64,000 nucleotides of DNA from Oleiphilaceae bacterium (lineage in GTDB: Bacteria > Pseudomonadota > Gammaproteobacteria > Pseudomonadales > Oleiphilaceae): contig JAKVBL010000003.1 of NCBI GenBank assembly GCA_022447365.1, positions 124,001-188,000 on the forward strand. Direction: 5' to 3'. The notes under the pieces are model-generated. The model saw only the letters and a program-made list of their open reading frames with translations. It ran no database searches and was not told the origin of the DNA. Numbering within the stretch: the stretch's first letter is position 1; the number at the start of each line of letters is the position of its first letter. The position numbers and the translations under genes are program-made. Of the stretch, positions 28,185 to 37,500 are shown piece by piece.

Positions 28185-28616
28185 ATGAGTAAATCAAAAA
28201 AAGCCTCGGAGCAGTACACAATCGAAACGATTAAATTAGCCTCTGAAGACGAGTATATGAACGATGCGCAACTGGCGTTCTTCAAAGCATTGCTAATTGA
28301 GTTGCATGACTCTACACGAGAGAGAATTCAAGAGGCTAAAGATCAAATGTCGAGCCCTGTTGATTCGGCTGACGAAGGAGATCGTGCCTCGTGGGAAGAG
28401 CAATGTGCGATTTCTATGCGCATTGTTGACCGAGAGCAAAAGCTACTCCCTAAGATTCAGCAGTCCTTAGAGCGGATTCGGCTGGGCGAGTATGGCTACT
28501 GTATTGAATCTGGAGATCCAATCGGTATTCCGCGATTACTTTTAAGACCAACAGCTGAGTACTGCGCAGACGTCAAACAAGCACGTGAAATGCAGGAGCA
28601 CGTGTTCAGAGATTAG
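28185..28616 (+). CDS. DksA-family RNA-polymerase regulator with half zinc site
   Basis: A 143-aa DksA paralogue acting in the RNA polymerase secondary channel with ppGpp. YMNDAQLAFFKALL and the coiled coil with DSADEGDRAS match the family. The zinc-finger region reads GYCIESGDPIGIPRLLLRPTAEYCADV: of the four usual cysteines only the first and third remain, the others being Ser and Val. This recalls P. aeruginosa DksA2, a zinc-independent form made under zinc starvation. The Zur-like box upstream supports the same logic. Here two cysteines survive, so it is an intermediate form. Confidence 0.9.
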   Translation: MSKSKKASEQYTIETIKLASEDEYMNDAQLAFFKALLIELHDSTRERIQEAKDQMSSPVDSADEGDRASWEEQCAISMRIVDREQKLLPKIQQSLERIRLGEYGYCIESGDPIGIPRLLLRPTAEYCADVKQAREMQEHVFRD

Positions 28617-28652
28617 TTAAGCTTGAGAGTAAACGAATGATGGCGCCTCGAT

Positions 28653-28700
28653 GCTTAATCAAAGCATTGGAAGCATTAACTTCCAATGCTTTGATTAAGC
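28653..28700. repeat. Perfect 21-bp inverted repeat between dksA paralogue and permease gene
   Basis: Arms 28653-28673 and 28680-28700 are exact reverse complements with a 6-bp loop. The right arm is the last codons of the permease gene (LLNQSIG), so the left arm is an inverted copy of coding sequence. A strong hairpin forms but no T-run follows on either side. It may act as a terminator or transcript stabiliser for the convergent genes. Confidence 0.9.
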
Positions 28701-29881
28701 AACCACGCAATCACAAACACTTGCGGTAGGGTTAACAGCGGTAAATAGAGTGCTGTTTTCCATGACTTGGTGGTGTCTTTGATGACCATAATTTCGGTGT
28801 AATCGGTGGCGACGCCGCCCATCAAAAAACCAAAACTATTACCGGGTGCATTGGCACGATTCATCAAGTCGGCCGCGATAGGTGTCGAGCCTTCTGAGCA
28901 GACCTCAATGATGGTCGCAGCGACTAAGGTCGCAAATAAACCAAGCAAAGTAGGACCGAAGTAATCTTGGAAAAGCTCTAGGCTCACAAAGGCGCGAATA
29001 GCAGAAGCGATCAACACGCCAAACAATATCCATTTGATGATAATGCGTGAGCCATTAATGCCTCCTTGAACAAAGCGTTTAAGAAGCGCTGAATCCCATG
29101 ACACACCCTTTAGTTGGCGCTTAGCTTCGGGCCAGAATTTGAAATCGGGATCGTAAGGCAGTACGTTCGGGTTGCTTGGGAGTGTTCCGTTTTTTTCAAG
29201 TCGATCAAACATCCATCCGGCCGCAATTCCAATGAGCATTGAGAGCAGAATAAAGATGATCGTCCACTCTAAGCCGATTAATGCAATCATGATGATCGTG
29301 AGTGAAAGCGAGTTCCATGGGCTAGCGATCAAAAACGCCATGGTTTGCCCAAGGCTTGCGCCTTTTTTACGAAGTTCCATGCCAACCATAAGAATACCGT
29401 GACTACACAGATCGAGCAGGACGCCTGCGAAGGTTGCGCGTAATAGGCCTGTAAAGGTTCCGCCTTTACCAAGCATCGATTGCACGAAGCTCTGTGGCAC
29501 TTGGCTGAGCACTCCGACCATAATCATGCCGAGTACTAAGCCCCACCACATCACATGCATTAAATCGCGTACGCTATGACTGAATGCGCCCAGCCAATGT
29601 TCGTGTGAGAGATCTAAAAAACTTGCGCTGTAAAACGCGACCACACCAAGAATAGAACCCCAAAGTAACCAATCTGTTTTATTTGGTTCAGGTGCGCAAC
29701 AGTTGCTTTGTTCTTCGTCAGCTGGTGGTTTAGAGCCACAGCAAGAACTTGTCGTTTGTTGTGTGTTAGCTTCAGGTTTGGCTGCAGACTTTTCTGCGTT
29801 GCCACAGCATGAACTTTTAGTTGTTGGTTCTGATGCTTGATTAGAAGCCGAACCGCAACAGCTTGTTTTCGAATCACTCAT
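28676..29881 (-). CDS. ArsP_1/DUF318-type permease with N-terminal Cys-Cys repeats
   Basis: A 401-aa membrane protein. The first 70 residues carry four spaced Cys pairs (SCCGSA, SCCGNA, SCCGSK, NCCAPE) in a Ser/Thr/Lys-rich linker, likely a soft-metal binding tail. About eight membrane segments follow, with LDLCSHGILMVGMELRKKGASLG and EVCSEGSTPIAADL, the paired permease motifs of the family that contains the ArsP organoarsenical exporters. Its start overlaps the CueR-type regulator by 8 bp, so the two are coupled. Copper or another thiophilic substrate is an inference. Confidence 0.85.
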   Translation of the reverse strand: MSDSKTSCCGSASNQASEPTTKSSCCGNAEKSAAKPEANTQQTTSSCCGSKPPADEEQSNCCAPEPNKTDWLLWGSILGVVAFYSASFLDLSHEHWLGAFSHSVRDLMHVMWWGLVLGMIMVGVLSQVPQSFVQSMLGKGGTFTGLLRATFAGVLLDLCSHGILMVGMELRKKGASLGQTMAFLIASPWNSLSLTIIMIALIGLEWTIIFILLSMLIGIAAGWMFDRLEKNGTLPSNPNVLPYDPDFKFWPEAKRQLKGVSWDSALLKRFVQGGINGSRIIIKWILFGVLIASAIRAFVSLELFQDYFGPTLLGLFATLVAATIIEVCSEGSTPIAADLMNRANAPGNSFGFLMGGVATDYTEIMVIKDTTKSWKTALYLPLLTLPQVFVIAWLLNQSIGS

Positions 29882-30290
29882 TATTCTCCTCCTTACTGCA
29901 GAGGGTGTTACTGCTTAGCCCTTCAATAATTGCACACTGGCTGTCGTCGTTGTCATTGCAGCGTGAAGATAGCTGTTCGAGCGATTGCTTCATTTTGCTT
30001 AGCGCGGCGATTTGGGAATCTAGTTTCATGAGTTTGTCGGTCACGAAAGCTTTGACATCGCGGCTGTGACGATTCGTATCTCGCAACAAGGCAAGCAGTG
30101 CCTTGCATTCATCTAGGGTGAATCCAGTTTGGCGTGCAGACGCCAGAAAATGGAGTTCATCAATCTGTTTGTCGGTGTAAAGACGATAGCCATTCGAAGA
30201 GCGCTTGGCACTTACAAGGCCGATGCTCTCATAGTATCTGAGTGTTTTATCGCTTAAGCCTGTTAGCTTAGCCGCTTCACCAATATTCAT
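29874..30290 (-). CDS. MerR-family regulator, CueR type
   Basis: A 138-aa MerR protein. N-terminal MNIGEAAKLTGLSDKTLRYYE and GYRLYTDKQIDEL form the winged helix, followed by the dimerisation helix. The metal loop has two cysteines seven residues apart (Cys-NDNDDSQ-Cys), the arrangement of CueR (C112/C120), so Cu(I), Ag(I) or Au(I) sensing is likely. The C-terminus continues with a further Cys. It heads a two-gene operon with the Cys-rich permease behind a promoter with 19-bp spacing. Confidence 0.88.
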   Translation of the reverse strand: MNIGEAAKLTGLSDKTLRYYESIGLVSAKRSSNGYRLYTDKQIDELHFLASARQTGFTLDECKALLALLRDTNRHSRDVKAFVTDKLMKLDSQIAALSKMKQSLEQLSSRCNDNDDSQCAIIEGLSSNTLCSKEENNE

Positions 30291-30322
30291 ATTTACACCT
30301 ATCTCAGTAGTGAGCGTCGGTA

Positions 30323-30353
30323 AGAATAAAGCTTATAGCTACTGGAAGGTCAA
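30323..30353 (-). promoter_or_regulatory. MerR-type promoter/operator of the cueR-like operon
   Basis: On the minus strand TTGACC and TATTCT are separated by 19 bp, the long spacer typical of MerR-regulated promoters. The spacer holds the imperfect dyad ACCTTCCAGTAGCTATAAGC, like CueR sites. Confidence 0.75.
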
Positions 30354-30375
30354 GCGATCTTAGAACGCTTTCTTT

Positions 30376-31030
30376 TTAATCGAGCGCTAGCCAGAATTTG
30401 GCATCTAGTTGCTCGGTTTCGGGCGATAAATCTGGGTTGTGCAGATCAAACTTGATACTGTTTTGGTATTTTTCCAACGGAAACGCTGCTGATGTAACAG
30501 GGTGGTTGGTCAGAAAGTCTTGCAGTGCTCCGCTACTTAAGAGAAATTGAAGCCCTTCTTCAACGCGCTTTGCCATTTGGTGCATTTTTGCAGCACCTTC
30601 GCTTTGCGCATAAAAGTCCATTGCTTCAAAGCTATGGCAAGAACGGCATGTTTCTGAAGCTTGACTCTCCATCTTATGCCACACCATTTCAGCTAGCTCT
30701 TGGCGATGTTCTTCAAACTTTTCTCCAGTATCGATTTTGCCGGTAATGAAATGATGGTAGAGGTCTTTGCCGGCCATGATCTTGGCCCAGAGCATACGGG
30801 TAGGGCTTTGTGGTATGTGGCAGTCGGCGCAGCCAGCGCGGATGCCCTCTCGGTTAATAAAGTGATGGGAGGATTGATATTCCTCAAATGGAATATCCCT
30901 TTCATGGCAGCTGACGCAAAACTCGGTGGTCGAGGTTGCTTTAATGGCATAAATGCTTGTGCCAGCGAAGATCAGTAATTACAATGCCCACACCTATCAG
31001 CCCAAAAATGACGCTTTTCTTGTGTGTCAT
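30376..31030 (-). pseudogene. NapC/NirT-type multihaem cytochrome c, frameshifted
   Basis: Starting at ATG 31030 the minus strand encodes a membrane anchor (MTHKKSVIFGLIGVGIVI) and then leaves frame near 30975. One base over, the frame reads IFAGTSIYAIKATSTTEFCVSCH, CADCH and ETCRSCHSFEAMD, unmistakably NapC/NirT. No start codon precedes this second frame until Met at 30795, after two haem motifs. The fourth haem motif and normal C-terminus are missing; the tail (about 50 residues ending AKFWLALD) is unrelated to NapC. Original role: quinol oxidation for a periplasmic reductase. Now probably inactive. Confidence 0.8.
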
Positions 31031-31181
31031 GATCCCTCTCTTTTCATACCGGTAAAGATTGGAAGCTCAGACTAGTAGATAAAATTTCTTGTATTCGGTT
31101 TTTTATTAACGAATTGTTGCTAGAACCTGTTTTTAGAGTGTATTGAACTTTAAGCGTTTTTTTTAATTATTTAGGTAATAA

Positions 31182-31214
31182 AAAGCCCGAGTACGTCTCC
31201 ATGCTCGGGCTTTC
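31182..31214. terminator. Bidirectional terminator after acnB
   Basis: AAAGCCCGAG pairs with CTCGGGCTTT across a 12-nt loop. It lies 50 bp past the acnB stop (minus strand), where A/T tracts flank both sides. Confidence 0.85.
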
Positions 31215-31263
31215 AAACGCTTTAGGCCTTGGCATTTCAAGGCCTAATTTTTCTAGTCAATGA

Positions 31264-34047
31264 CTAGCCAACAATCTTAAGTGGCACTGCCAAATCTTCA
31301 GAAGGTGGTGCGAAAGAAGTTAGGTTAATACCGTCAACCGCTTCTTTGTACTCTTCCAAAGTTGGGAAACGACCAAGAATCGTTGAAAGAACAACCATTG
31401 GCGTTGAGCCTAGTAGTGATTCACCTTTCTTCTCAGCAGAGTCTTCTACTACACGGCCTTGGAATAGACGCGTAGAAGTTGCTAGCACAGTATCACCTGC
31501 TTCTGCTTTCTCTTGGTTACCCATACATAAGTTACATCCAGGACGCTCTAGGTAAAGGATGTTTTCGTACTTAGTACGTGCTGCTTCTTTTGGATTGTCG
31601 TCGTCAAACGTGAAACCAGCGTACTTAGCTAGGATGTCCCAGTCGCCTTCTGCTTTTAGTTCATCAACGATGTTGTACGTTGGTGGCGCAACAACAAGTG
31701 GTGCGTTAAACGTAATAGGACCTTTCTTCTCAAGGTTACGAAGCATTGCTGCGATGATTTGCATGTCACCTTTGTGAACCATACAAGAACCAATGAAGCC
31801 AAGGTCAACCTGGCGGCCATCGTAGTAAGAAGTAGGACGGATAACATCATGCGTGTAACGCTTAGAGATGTCTTCGTTGTTTACGTCTGGGTCAGCAATC
31901 ATTGGCTCTTCGATTGCATCTAGGTCAACAACAAGCTCTGCGTAGTACTTCGCGTTGTCGTCTGGAGCAAGTGCTGGAGCTTCGCCAGATTTCACTTCAG
32001 CGATACGCTTGTCAGCAAGTGCGATCAAGCCTTTAAGCATCTGTGCTTCGTTGTCCATGCCTTTGTCGATCATGATCTGGATACGTGACTTAGCAAGCTC
32101 TAGTGAGCCGATCAAAGTTTCGTTAGTAGAGATACAGATAGACGCTTTCGCCTTCATCTCTGCAGTCCAGTCAGTGAAAGTAAACGCTTGGTCAGCAAGT
32201 AGCGTACCGATTTGTACTTCGATAACACGACCTTGGAAAACGTTTTCGCCAGCGAACTTCTTAAGCATTTGTGCTTGAGTCGCGTGTACGATGTCACGGA
32301 AGTCCATGTGTGGCTTCATAGAACCTTTAAAGGTTACTTTTACTGACTCTGGGATTGGCATTGCTGCTTCACCAGTTGCTAATGCAATTGCAACTGTACC
32401 TGAGTCTGCACCGAACGCTACACCTTTAGACATACGCGTGTGTGAGTCACCACCGATAATGATTGCACGGTCATCTACAGTGATGTCGTTCAATACTTTG
32501 TGGATTACGTCAGTCATTGAGTGGTAAACACCTTTCGGGTCACGTGCAGTGATTACGCCGAATGCGTTCATGAATGCCATCAACTTAGGCGTGTTCGCTT
32601 TCGCTTTGTTATCCCATACAGAAGCAGTGTGACAACCTGATTGGAAAGCACCATCAACATCTGGAGAGATAGTAGAAGCAGCCATTGCTTCTAGTTCTTG
32701 GCAAGTCATTGGACCAGTAGTGTCCTGAGAACCAACGATGTTCACTTTAACGCGAACGTCTGAACCAGTATGTAGAGGAGTTTTAGACGTTACGCCAACT
32801 GCATTGCGGTTGAAGATTTTTTCAACGGCAGTTAGGCCTTGGCCTTTGTTTGAGATCTCTTTAGATGCTGCGTAAACAACAGGCGCTTCAACACCCAATG
32901 TTTCAGCTGCGAATGTTTGAAGCTTCTTACCGAAAGTAACCGCGTAAGAACCGCCAGCCTTCATGAACTCAACTTTCTGAGGCGTGAATGCGTCAGAAAC
33001 GTCAGAAAGCTCTTCGCTACCGTTGTAAAGCTTCTTCGCTTTTGTATCGATAGTAAGAACAGTACCTGTCGCAACAGAGTATGCTTCTTCTAATACTGGA
33101 TCGCCGTTTTCATCACGAACAACTTCGCCATTTGCGTCAGTTTTCTTAACCCAGTTTTTAAGGTCAAGACCGATACCACCTGTTACGCCAACAGTCGTCA
33201 AGAAGATTGGCGCGATACCGTTAGTACCTGCTACAACTGGACGGTTGTTGATGAATGGAATGTATGGAGAAGTCTTTTCACCAGCCCAAAGTGCAACGTT
33301 GTTAACACCAGACATACGTGAAGAACCAACACCCATCGTACCTTTTTCAGCGATAAGCATAACTTTCGCGTTCGGGTGCTTCTTACCAAGCTCAACGATT
33401 TCTTGTTGTGCTTCAGGCGTGATCATGCACTGGCCGTGAAGTTCGCGGTCAGCTCGTGAGTGTGATTGGTTACCTGGCGAAAGAAGGTCAGTAGAGATGT
33501 CGCCTTCTGCTGCGATGTAAGTAACAACGTCGATTTTTTCTGGGATATCGTCAAGCTTCGTGAAGAACTCTGCTTTTGCATAGCTTTCAAGAATATCTTT
33601 TGCGATTGCGTTGCCTGCTTTGAACGCGTCTGCAAGACGTGTTGTGTCTGCATCGTACAAGAATACTTGTGACTTCAATACTTCAGCCGCTGCCGCTGCT
33701 TGCGCGTCGTCAGAAAGGGCGATGTCTAGAAGTGCTTCAACAGAAGGGCCGCCTTTCATGTGAGAAAGTTGCTCTAGCGCGAATTCTGGAGAAATTTCTG
33801 CAACTGTTTCATTGCTAAGCGCGATTTCTTTCAAGAAAGCTGCTTTTACGCCTGCCGCCGGAGTCGTACCAGGAAGCGTGTTGTAGATGAAGAAGTTTAG
33901 AGACGCTTCGCGTTCTGCATTGCCAGTGTCTTTGATTTGGGCAATGATCTCAGATAGCAATTCTGCGCTATCGATTGGTTTTGGGTGTAAGCCTAGGTCC
34001 TTCTTACGAACCTCGATCTCTTCTAAGTATTCTGAATATAAGCTCAT
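31264..34047 (-). CDS. acnB: Bifunctional aconitate hydratase 2 / 2-methylisocitrate dehydratase
   Basis: TCA-cycle [4Fe-4S] enzyme, citrate to isocitrate. The HEAT-like N-terminal domain (about 1-160) is followed by the AcnB swivel and catalytic domains. GGDSHTRMSKGVAFGADSG and the cluster cysteines (SGCHTASVW; ERPGCNLCMGNQ) are intact. At 927 aa it exceeds the E. coli enzyme (865) by an insertion around KKTDANGEVVRDENGDPVLEE (about 275-295) and the segment after it, as in pseudomonads. It diverges from the GltB-like gene. Confidence 0.97.
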   Translation of the reverse strand: MSLYSEYLEEIEVRKKDLGLHPKPIDSAELLSEIIAQIKDTGNAEREASLNFFIYNTLPGTTPAAGVKAAFLKEIALSNETVAEISPEFALEQLSHMKGGPSVEALLDIALSDDAQAAAAAEVLKSQVFLYDADTTRLADAFKAGNAIAKDILESYAKAEFFTKLDDIPEKIDVVTYIAAEGDISTDLLSPGNQSHSRADRELHGQCMITPEAQQEIVELGKKHPNAKVMLIAEKGTMGVGSSRMSGVNNVALWAGEKTSPYIPFINNRPVVAGTNGIAPIFLTTVGVTGGIGLDLKNWVKKTDANGEVVRDENGDPVLEEAYSVATGTVLTIDTKAKKLYNGSEELSDVSDAFTPQKVEFMKAGGSYAVTFGKKLQTFAAETLGVEAPVVYAASKEISNKGQGLTAVEKIFNRNAVGVTSKTPLHTGSDVRVKVNIVGSQDTTGPMTCQELEAMAASTISPDVDGAFQSGCHTASVWDNKAKANTPKLMAFMNAFGVITARDPKGVYHSMTDVIHKVLNDITVDDRAIIIGGDSHTRMSKGVAFGADSGTVAIALATGEAAMPIPESVKVTFKGSMKPHMDFRDIVHATQAQMLKKFAGENVFQGRVIEVQIGTLLADQAFTFTDWTAEMKAKASICISTNETLIGSLELAKSRIQIMIDKGMDNEAQMLKGLIALADKRIAEVKSGEAPALAPDDNAKYYAELVVDLDAIEEPMIADPDVNNEDISKRYTHDVIRPTSYYDGRQVDLGFIGSCMVHKGDMQIIAAMLRNLEKKGPITFNAPLVVAPPTYNIVDELKAEGDWDILAKYAGFTFDDDNPKEAARTKYENILYLERPGCNLCMGNQEKAEAGDTVLATSTRLFQGRVVEDSAEKKGESLLGSTPMVVLSTILGRFPTLEEYKEAVDGINLTSFAPPSEDLAVPLKIVG

Positions 34048-34543
34048 ACGAATCTCTCTCTGAAAGTTTTATTGATTGACCAGCAATCAATATTTTAAGA
34101 CTAAATGGATCGGCGTCTTTTCGATGCTTCAACAGATGAAACGAGTCGCCTTGAGTAATCCTCATTATTTTAAGTTGTGTGACTGAAGAGAAACCCCAGT
34201 AATGGATTAGCCAAGAAATTTAGTCTGCACATGATTTTCTTGGGCGCGATTCTACTAATTTTTAAATTTATTGTTAAGAATAACTCGTGTTGATATTACC
34301 CATGTTCACTATACATCGGCCAAATAAGCGTTCATTTTTGTCAAAAATGTCAAATCCGAGCTAGGAACGGCGCTTTCGGCAAACTCAATGCAAATGAAAA
34401 TAATTATTATTTGCGATATTGATATTCTATCGGTATTCTTCACGCCCCCGAAGATCAGCCAAATTTTGGCTTAGTAGGTTGTTTAATTATCTCCACTTGA
34501 AAATGAACAGTTAGTGAGTAGATACAGTGAAACATAGAGGTTA
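34048..34543. other. acnB/gltB-like intergenic region
   Basis: A gene-free stretch of 496 bp, AT-rich, carrying the promoters of both divergent genes. Apart from a Fur-like box at 34395-34409 I see no clear consensus promoter, RNA gene or repeat. Confidence 0.6.
34395..34409. promoter_or_regulatory. Putative Fur box between acnB and the GltB-like gene
   Basis: TGAAAATAATTATTA matches the 7-1-7 Fur pattern TGATAATnATTATCA with two mismatches. Both flanking genes encode iron-sulfur enzymes, which makes iron control sensible. By-eye call. Confidence 0.5.
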
Positions 34544-37500
34544 TTGATGCGTTACTTATTTAATTCAGAGCAAGAACACTCTAGTTGCGGCGTAGGTTTT
34601 ATTACGCATAAGCGCAGTGAACAAACTCATGAATTACTAGAGCATGCGCATCAGGCATTGTGCAGAATTCCCCATCGCGGAGGATTTGACGCTGAAGGTA
34701 CTGGCGATGGCGCAGGTGTAAATATTGATATTTCGCTGAGTTTCTTTCGTTATATAACTGGCAACGAAAATCTAGAGCTTGGTGAGTTTGGTGTTGCTAA
34801 TTTCTTCTATCCCAGAAAAGAAGAGCAGCATTCAGAAGCTGAACGTTTACTGCGCAATGTGTTCAAACAGTATGGTTTAAATATCATTTTATGGCGTGAT
34901 GTTGATGTGGATACTGCAGCGCTTAATCAGAAAAGTGCGCAGGCCCAGTTAAAGATTCATCAGTTAGTATTTGAGCGTCCTTCCAATATCGATAATCAAG
35001 ATGAGTTTGAACGGCACATTAATGATGCTCTCGAAGAAATCGAGTATCCGGCATTTAAGCGGCCAGAACTTGCAGGATTTTATCCCTTATCAATGAGTTC
35101 GCGAACGCAGGTTTATAAGGGGCGTTTAAATAGCTGGGAAGTTGTGCCTTATTTTAAAGATCTTAGTCATCCTAAGCACCAGATTCATACCTTATTTTTC
35201 CATACGCGTTTTTCTACCAATACAGCGCCGAATCCAATGTTTGCGCAACCATTTAGACGTATGGCGCATAACGGTGAGTTGAACACTGACCGTAAAAATC
35301 GACTGAGTGAAGATGCGATTGCACGTTCGCATAATCGAGAAATTATTTTCCCAGAAGGTCAGTCAGATTCTGCACGTCTTGACCAAACACTGGCTCGCCG
35401 CATCATAGAAGACCGTCTCGATATTGACGAAGCTTCCCTAATGATGATGCCGCCGGCATGGGAGAACGACGAGCGTATTCAAGGAAATCAGCGTGACATG
35501 CTTGAGTACTTCGCGCTTTCTGAAGAGAAGAATGACGGCCCAGCGGCACTTATCTTTAGTGATGGTGTAAAGGTTGGTGCGCGTCTTGACCGCTTAGGTC
35601 TACGACCTTTGCGAAGCGTTGAAACCAATGATTACTTAGCTGTGATGAGTGAAGCAGGGCAAATTGATTTTGCACCTGAGTCAATCATTCGTCGCGGACG
35701 TATTGAAGCTGGTGGTATGGTCTTGTTTGACCATGAGCGTAAGTGTATTGAGTATACGAACGATGTACTTGAACGTCTTTCGGACGAGCAAGACTATGGC
35801 TTGTTGTTAGAACAGGCGCGTATTCGTTTAAGCGATCTACATCCTGTCGCTCTAAGTGAAGTTGAAGTGCCGGGCAAACTATGTGTTTCAGCCTTGCACG
35901 TGGCCTATAGCATGAACCAAGAGAGCTTTAAGTTCTTGCTTGATCCAATGCTGCAAAATGGCTGGGAAAAAATTTCAGCAATGGGTTATGGCCTAGCGCC
36001 AAACAGCTTCGCTAAAGAAGAAGGTGGCATGTCGCGCTTCTTCTCGCAGCGCTTTGCTCAGGTGACGAACCCTCCTCTTGATAGTATTCGTGAAGCGGAC
36101 GGAATGACTTTGCGTGTATCGCTTGGCGCGAAACCCAACTTTGCTCAAAAAGGTGCCAAGCAGCTGACCTTACCCTCGCCTATTTTGCAACCTCAGCACC
36201 TTAAACAGATTGAGAAACAAGATGTTCTTCGTGTAGAGCGTGTTGAAACCTTATATGAGGTTGACTTGAATGACGCGACAAACAATCTAATCAAGCTTGA
36301 AGAAGCATTAGAGCGAGTTTGTAGTCACGTTGAGGCCTTAGCTCGAAATAACTGGGATATCATTGTTTTAAGTGACATCAACGTGAGTCATCATAAGGCC
36401 GCATTGCCTGCAGTATTGGTTGCTTCGGCTGCGAATCAACGCCTGATCAAACAAGGCCTGCGTTTTAACTCGAGCCTGCTGTTTGAAACAGGTCAGGCGG
36501 TAAGTACGCATGACGTTGCTTGTTTGCTTGGCTTTGGTGTCTCGGCTGTGTGTCCCTTGACCGTATTCTATCGCGCGTGCGAGCTTCATGGTGACCATGC
36601 AGCGGTTGAAGTTGCGCTTGGCAAGTATCAAAAAGCAGTCGAAAAAGCCTTGATGAAGACCATGGGTAAGTTTGGTCTCTGTACGGCTGAAAGCTATATC
36701 GGTGGTGAGTTCTTTGAATCGAACTTCCTTGATACTGAAGACGCTAAACTTAAGCAAATTTTCCCGAACATCCATGCGCCAGTTGGAGGCGTACGGTTTG
36801 CCGACATCGCACAAAGTGCAGCCGACTGGCATGCGCGTGTTGCAGATATTCAAAGCGAAAATGAGATTCCGCTACTCGGCTTGTTTAAAGAGCGTTCTGA
36901 CGGTGCTGGTCACAGCTTTGGTACAACCGCTGTGCGTGAATTCGTCAATATGACGGAAGAGAGTATCGAGTATGCGGAGGAGCCAGAGTCAGGCCACCCA
37001 TTACGTTTAGCAACAGATGTTAGCTATAAGAAAATGGGTTACGAGCCCTGTACGCCCGAGCAGATCGACGGTTTTGAAATCACTCCTGCATACAGACAGT
37101 TTTGTAAGGAAGTCTATCGTGAACGCGATTCACGACCTGCCGCGTTGCGTGATGTACTGTGCCTACCACTTGATTTTGCAACAGCTGCCACTGAAGAAGA
37201 TTTTAAAGCACGATTAGACAGCGTTGACCTTAAAGGTAACGTGTCTTATTCGGCGCGCGGTTTGTTTGTCATCGCACGTGATGATGGTCGGTTTGAAGTG
37301 TCTCTTACAAGTTCTGACGAAGCCCGTTTGAAGGCATTACATAGCGCATTTGTTGCATTTCTGGGTGCAGAACTATGTCGCGCGCAAATAGAGAATGGTG
37401 CTTTGATTGTTGAGGTGCAGGGTGGTGAGATTGAGTTCTTTGAGTCGCTAATAACTGCGCCAGCGTCTATCGCATTAGGCGAAGTACAACCTGCGCACGA

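Noticed and set aside
36368-36853. 161-codon minus-strand frame inside the GltB-like gene
   Set aside because: Antisense shadow of a well-supported domain protein; no ribosome binding site.
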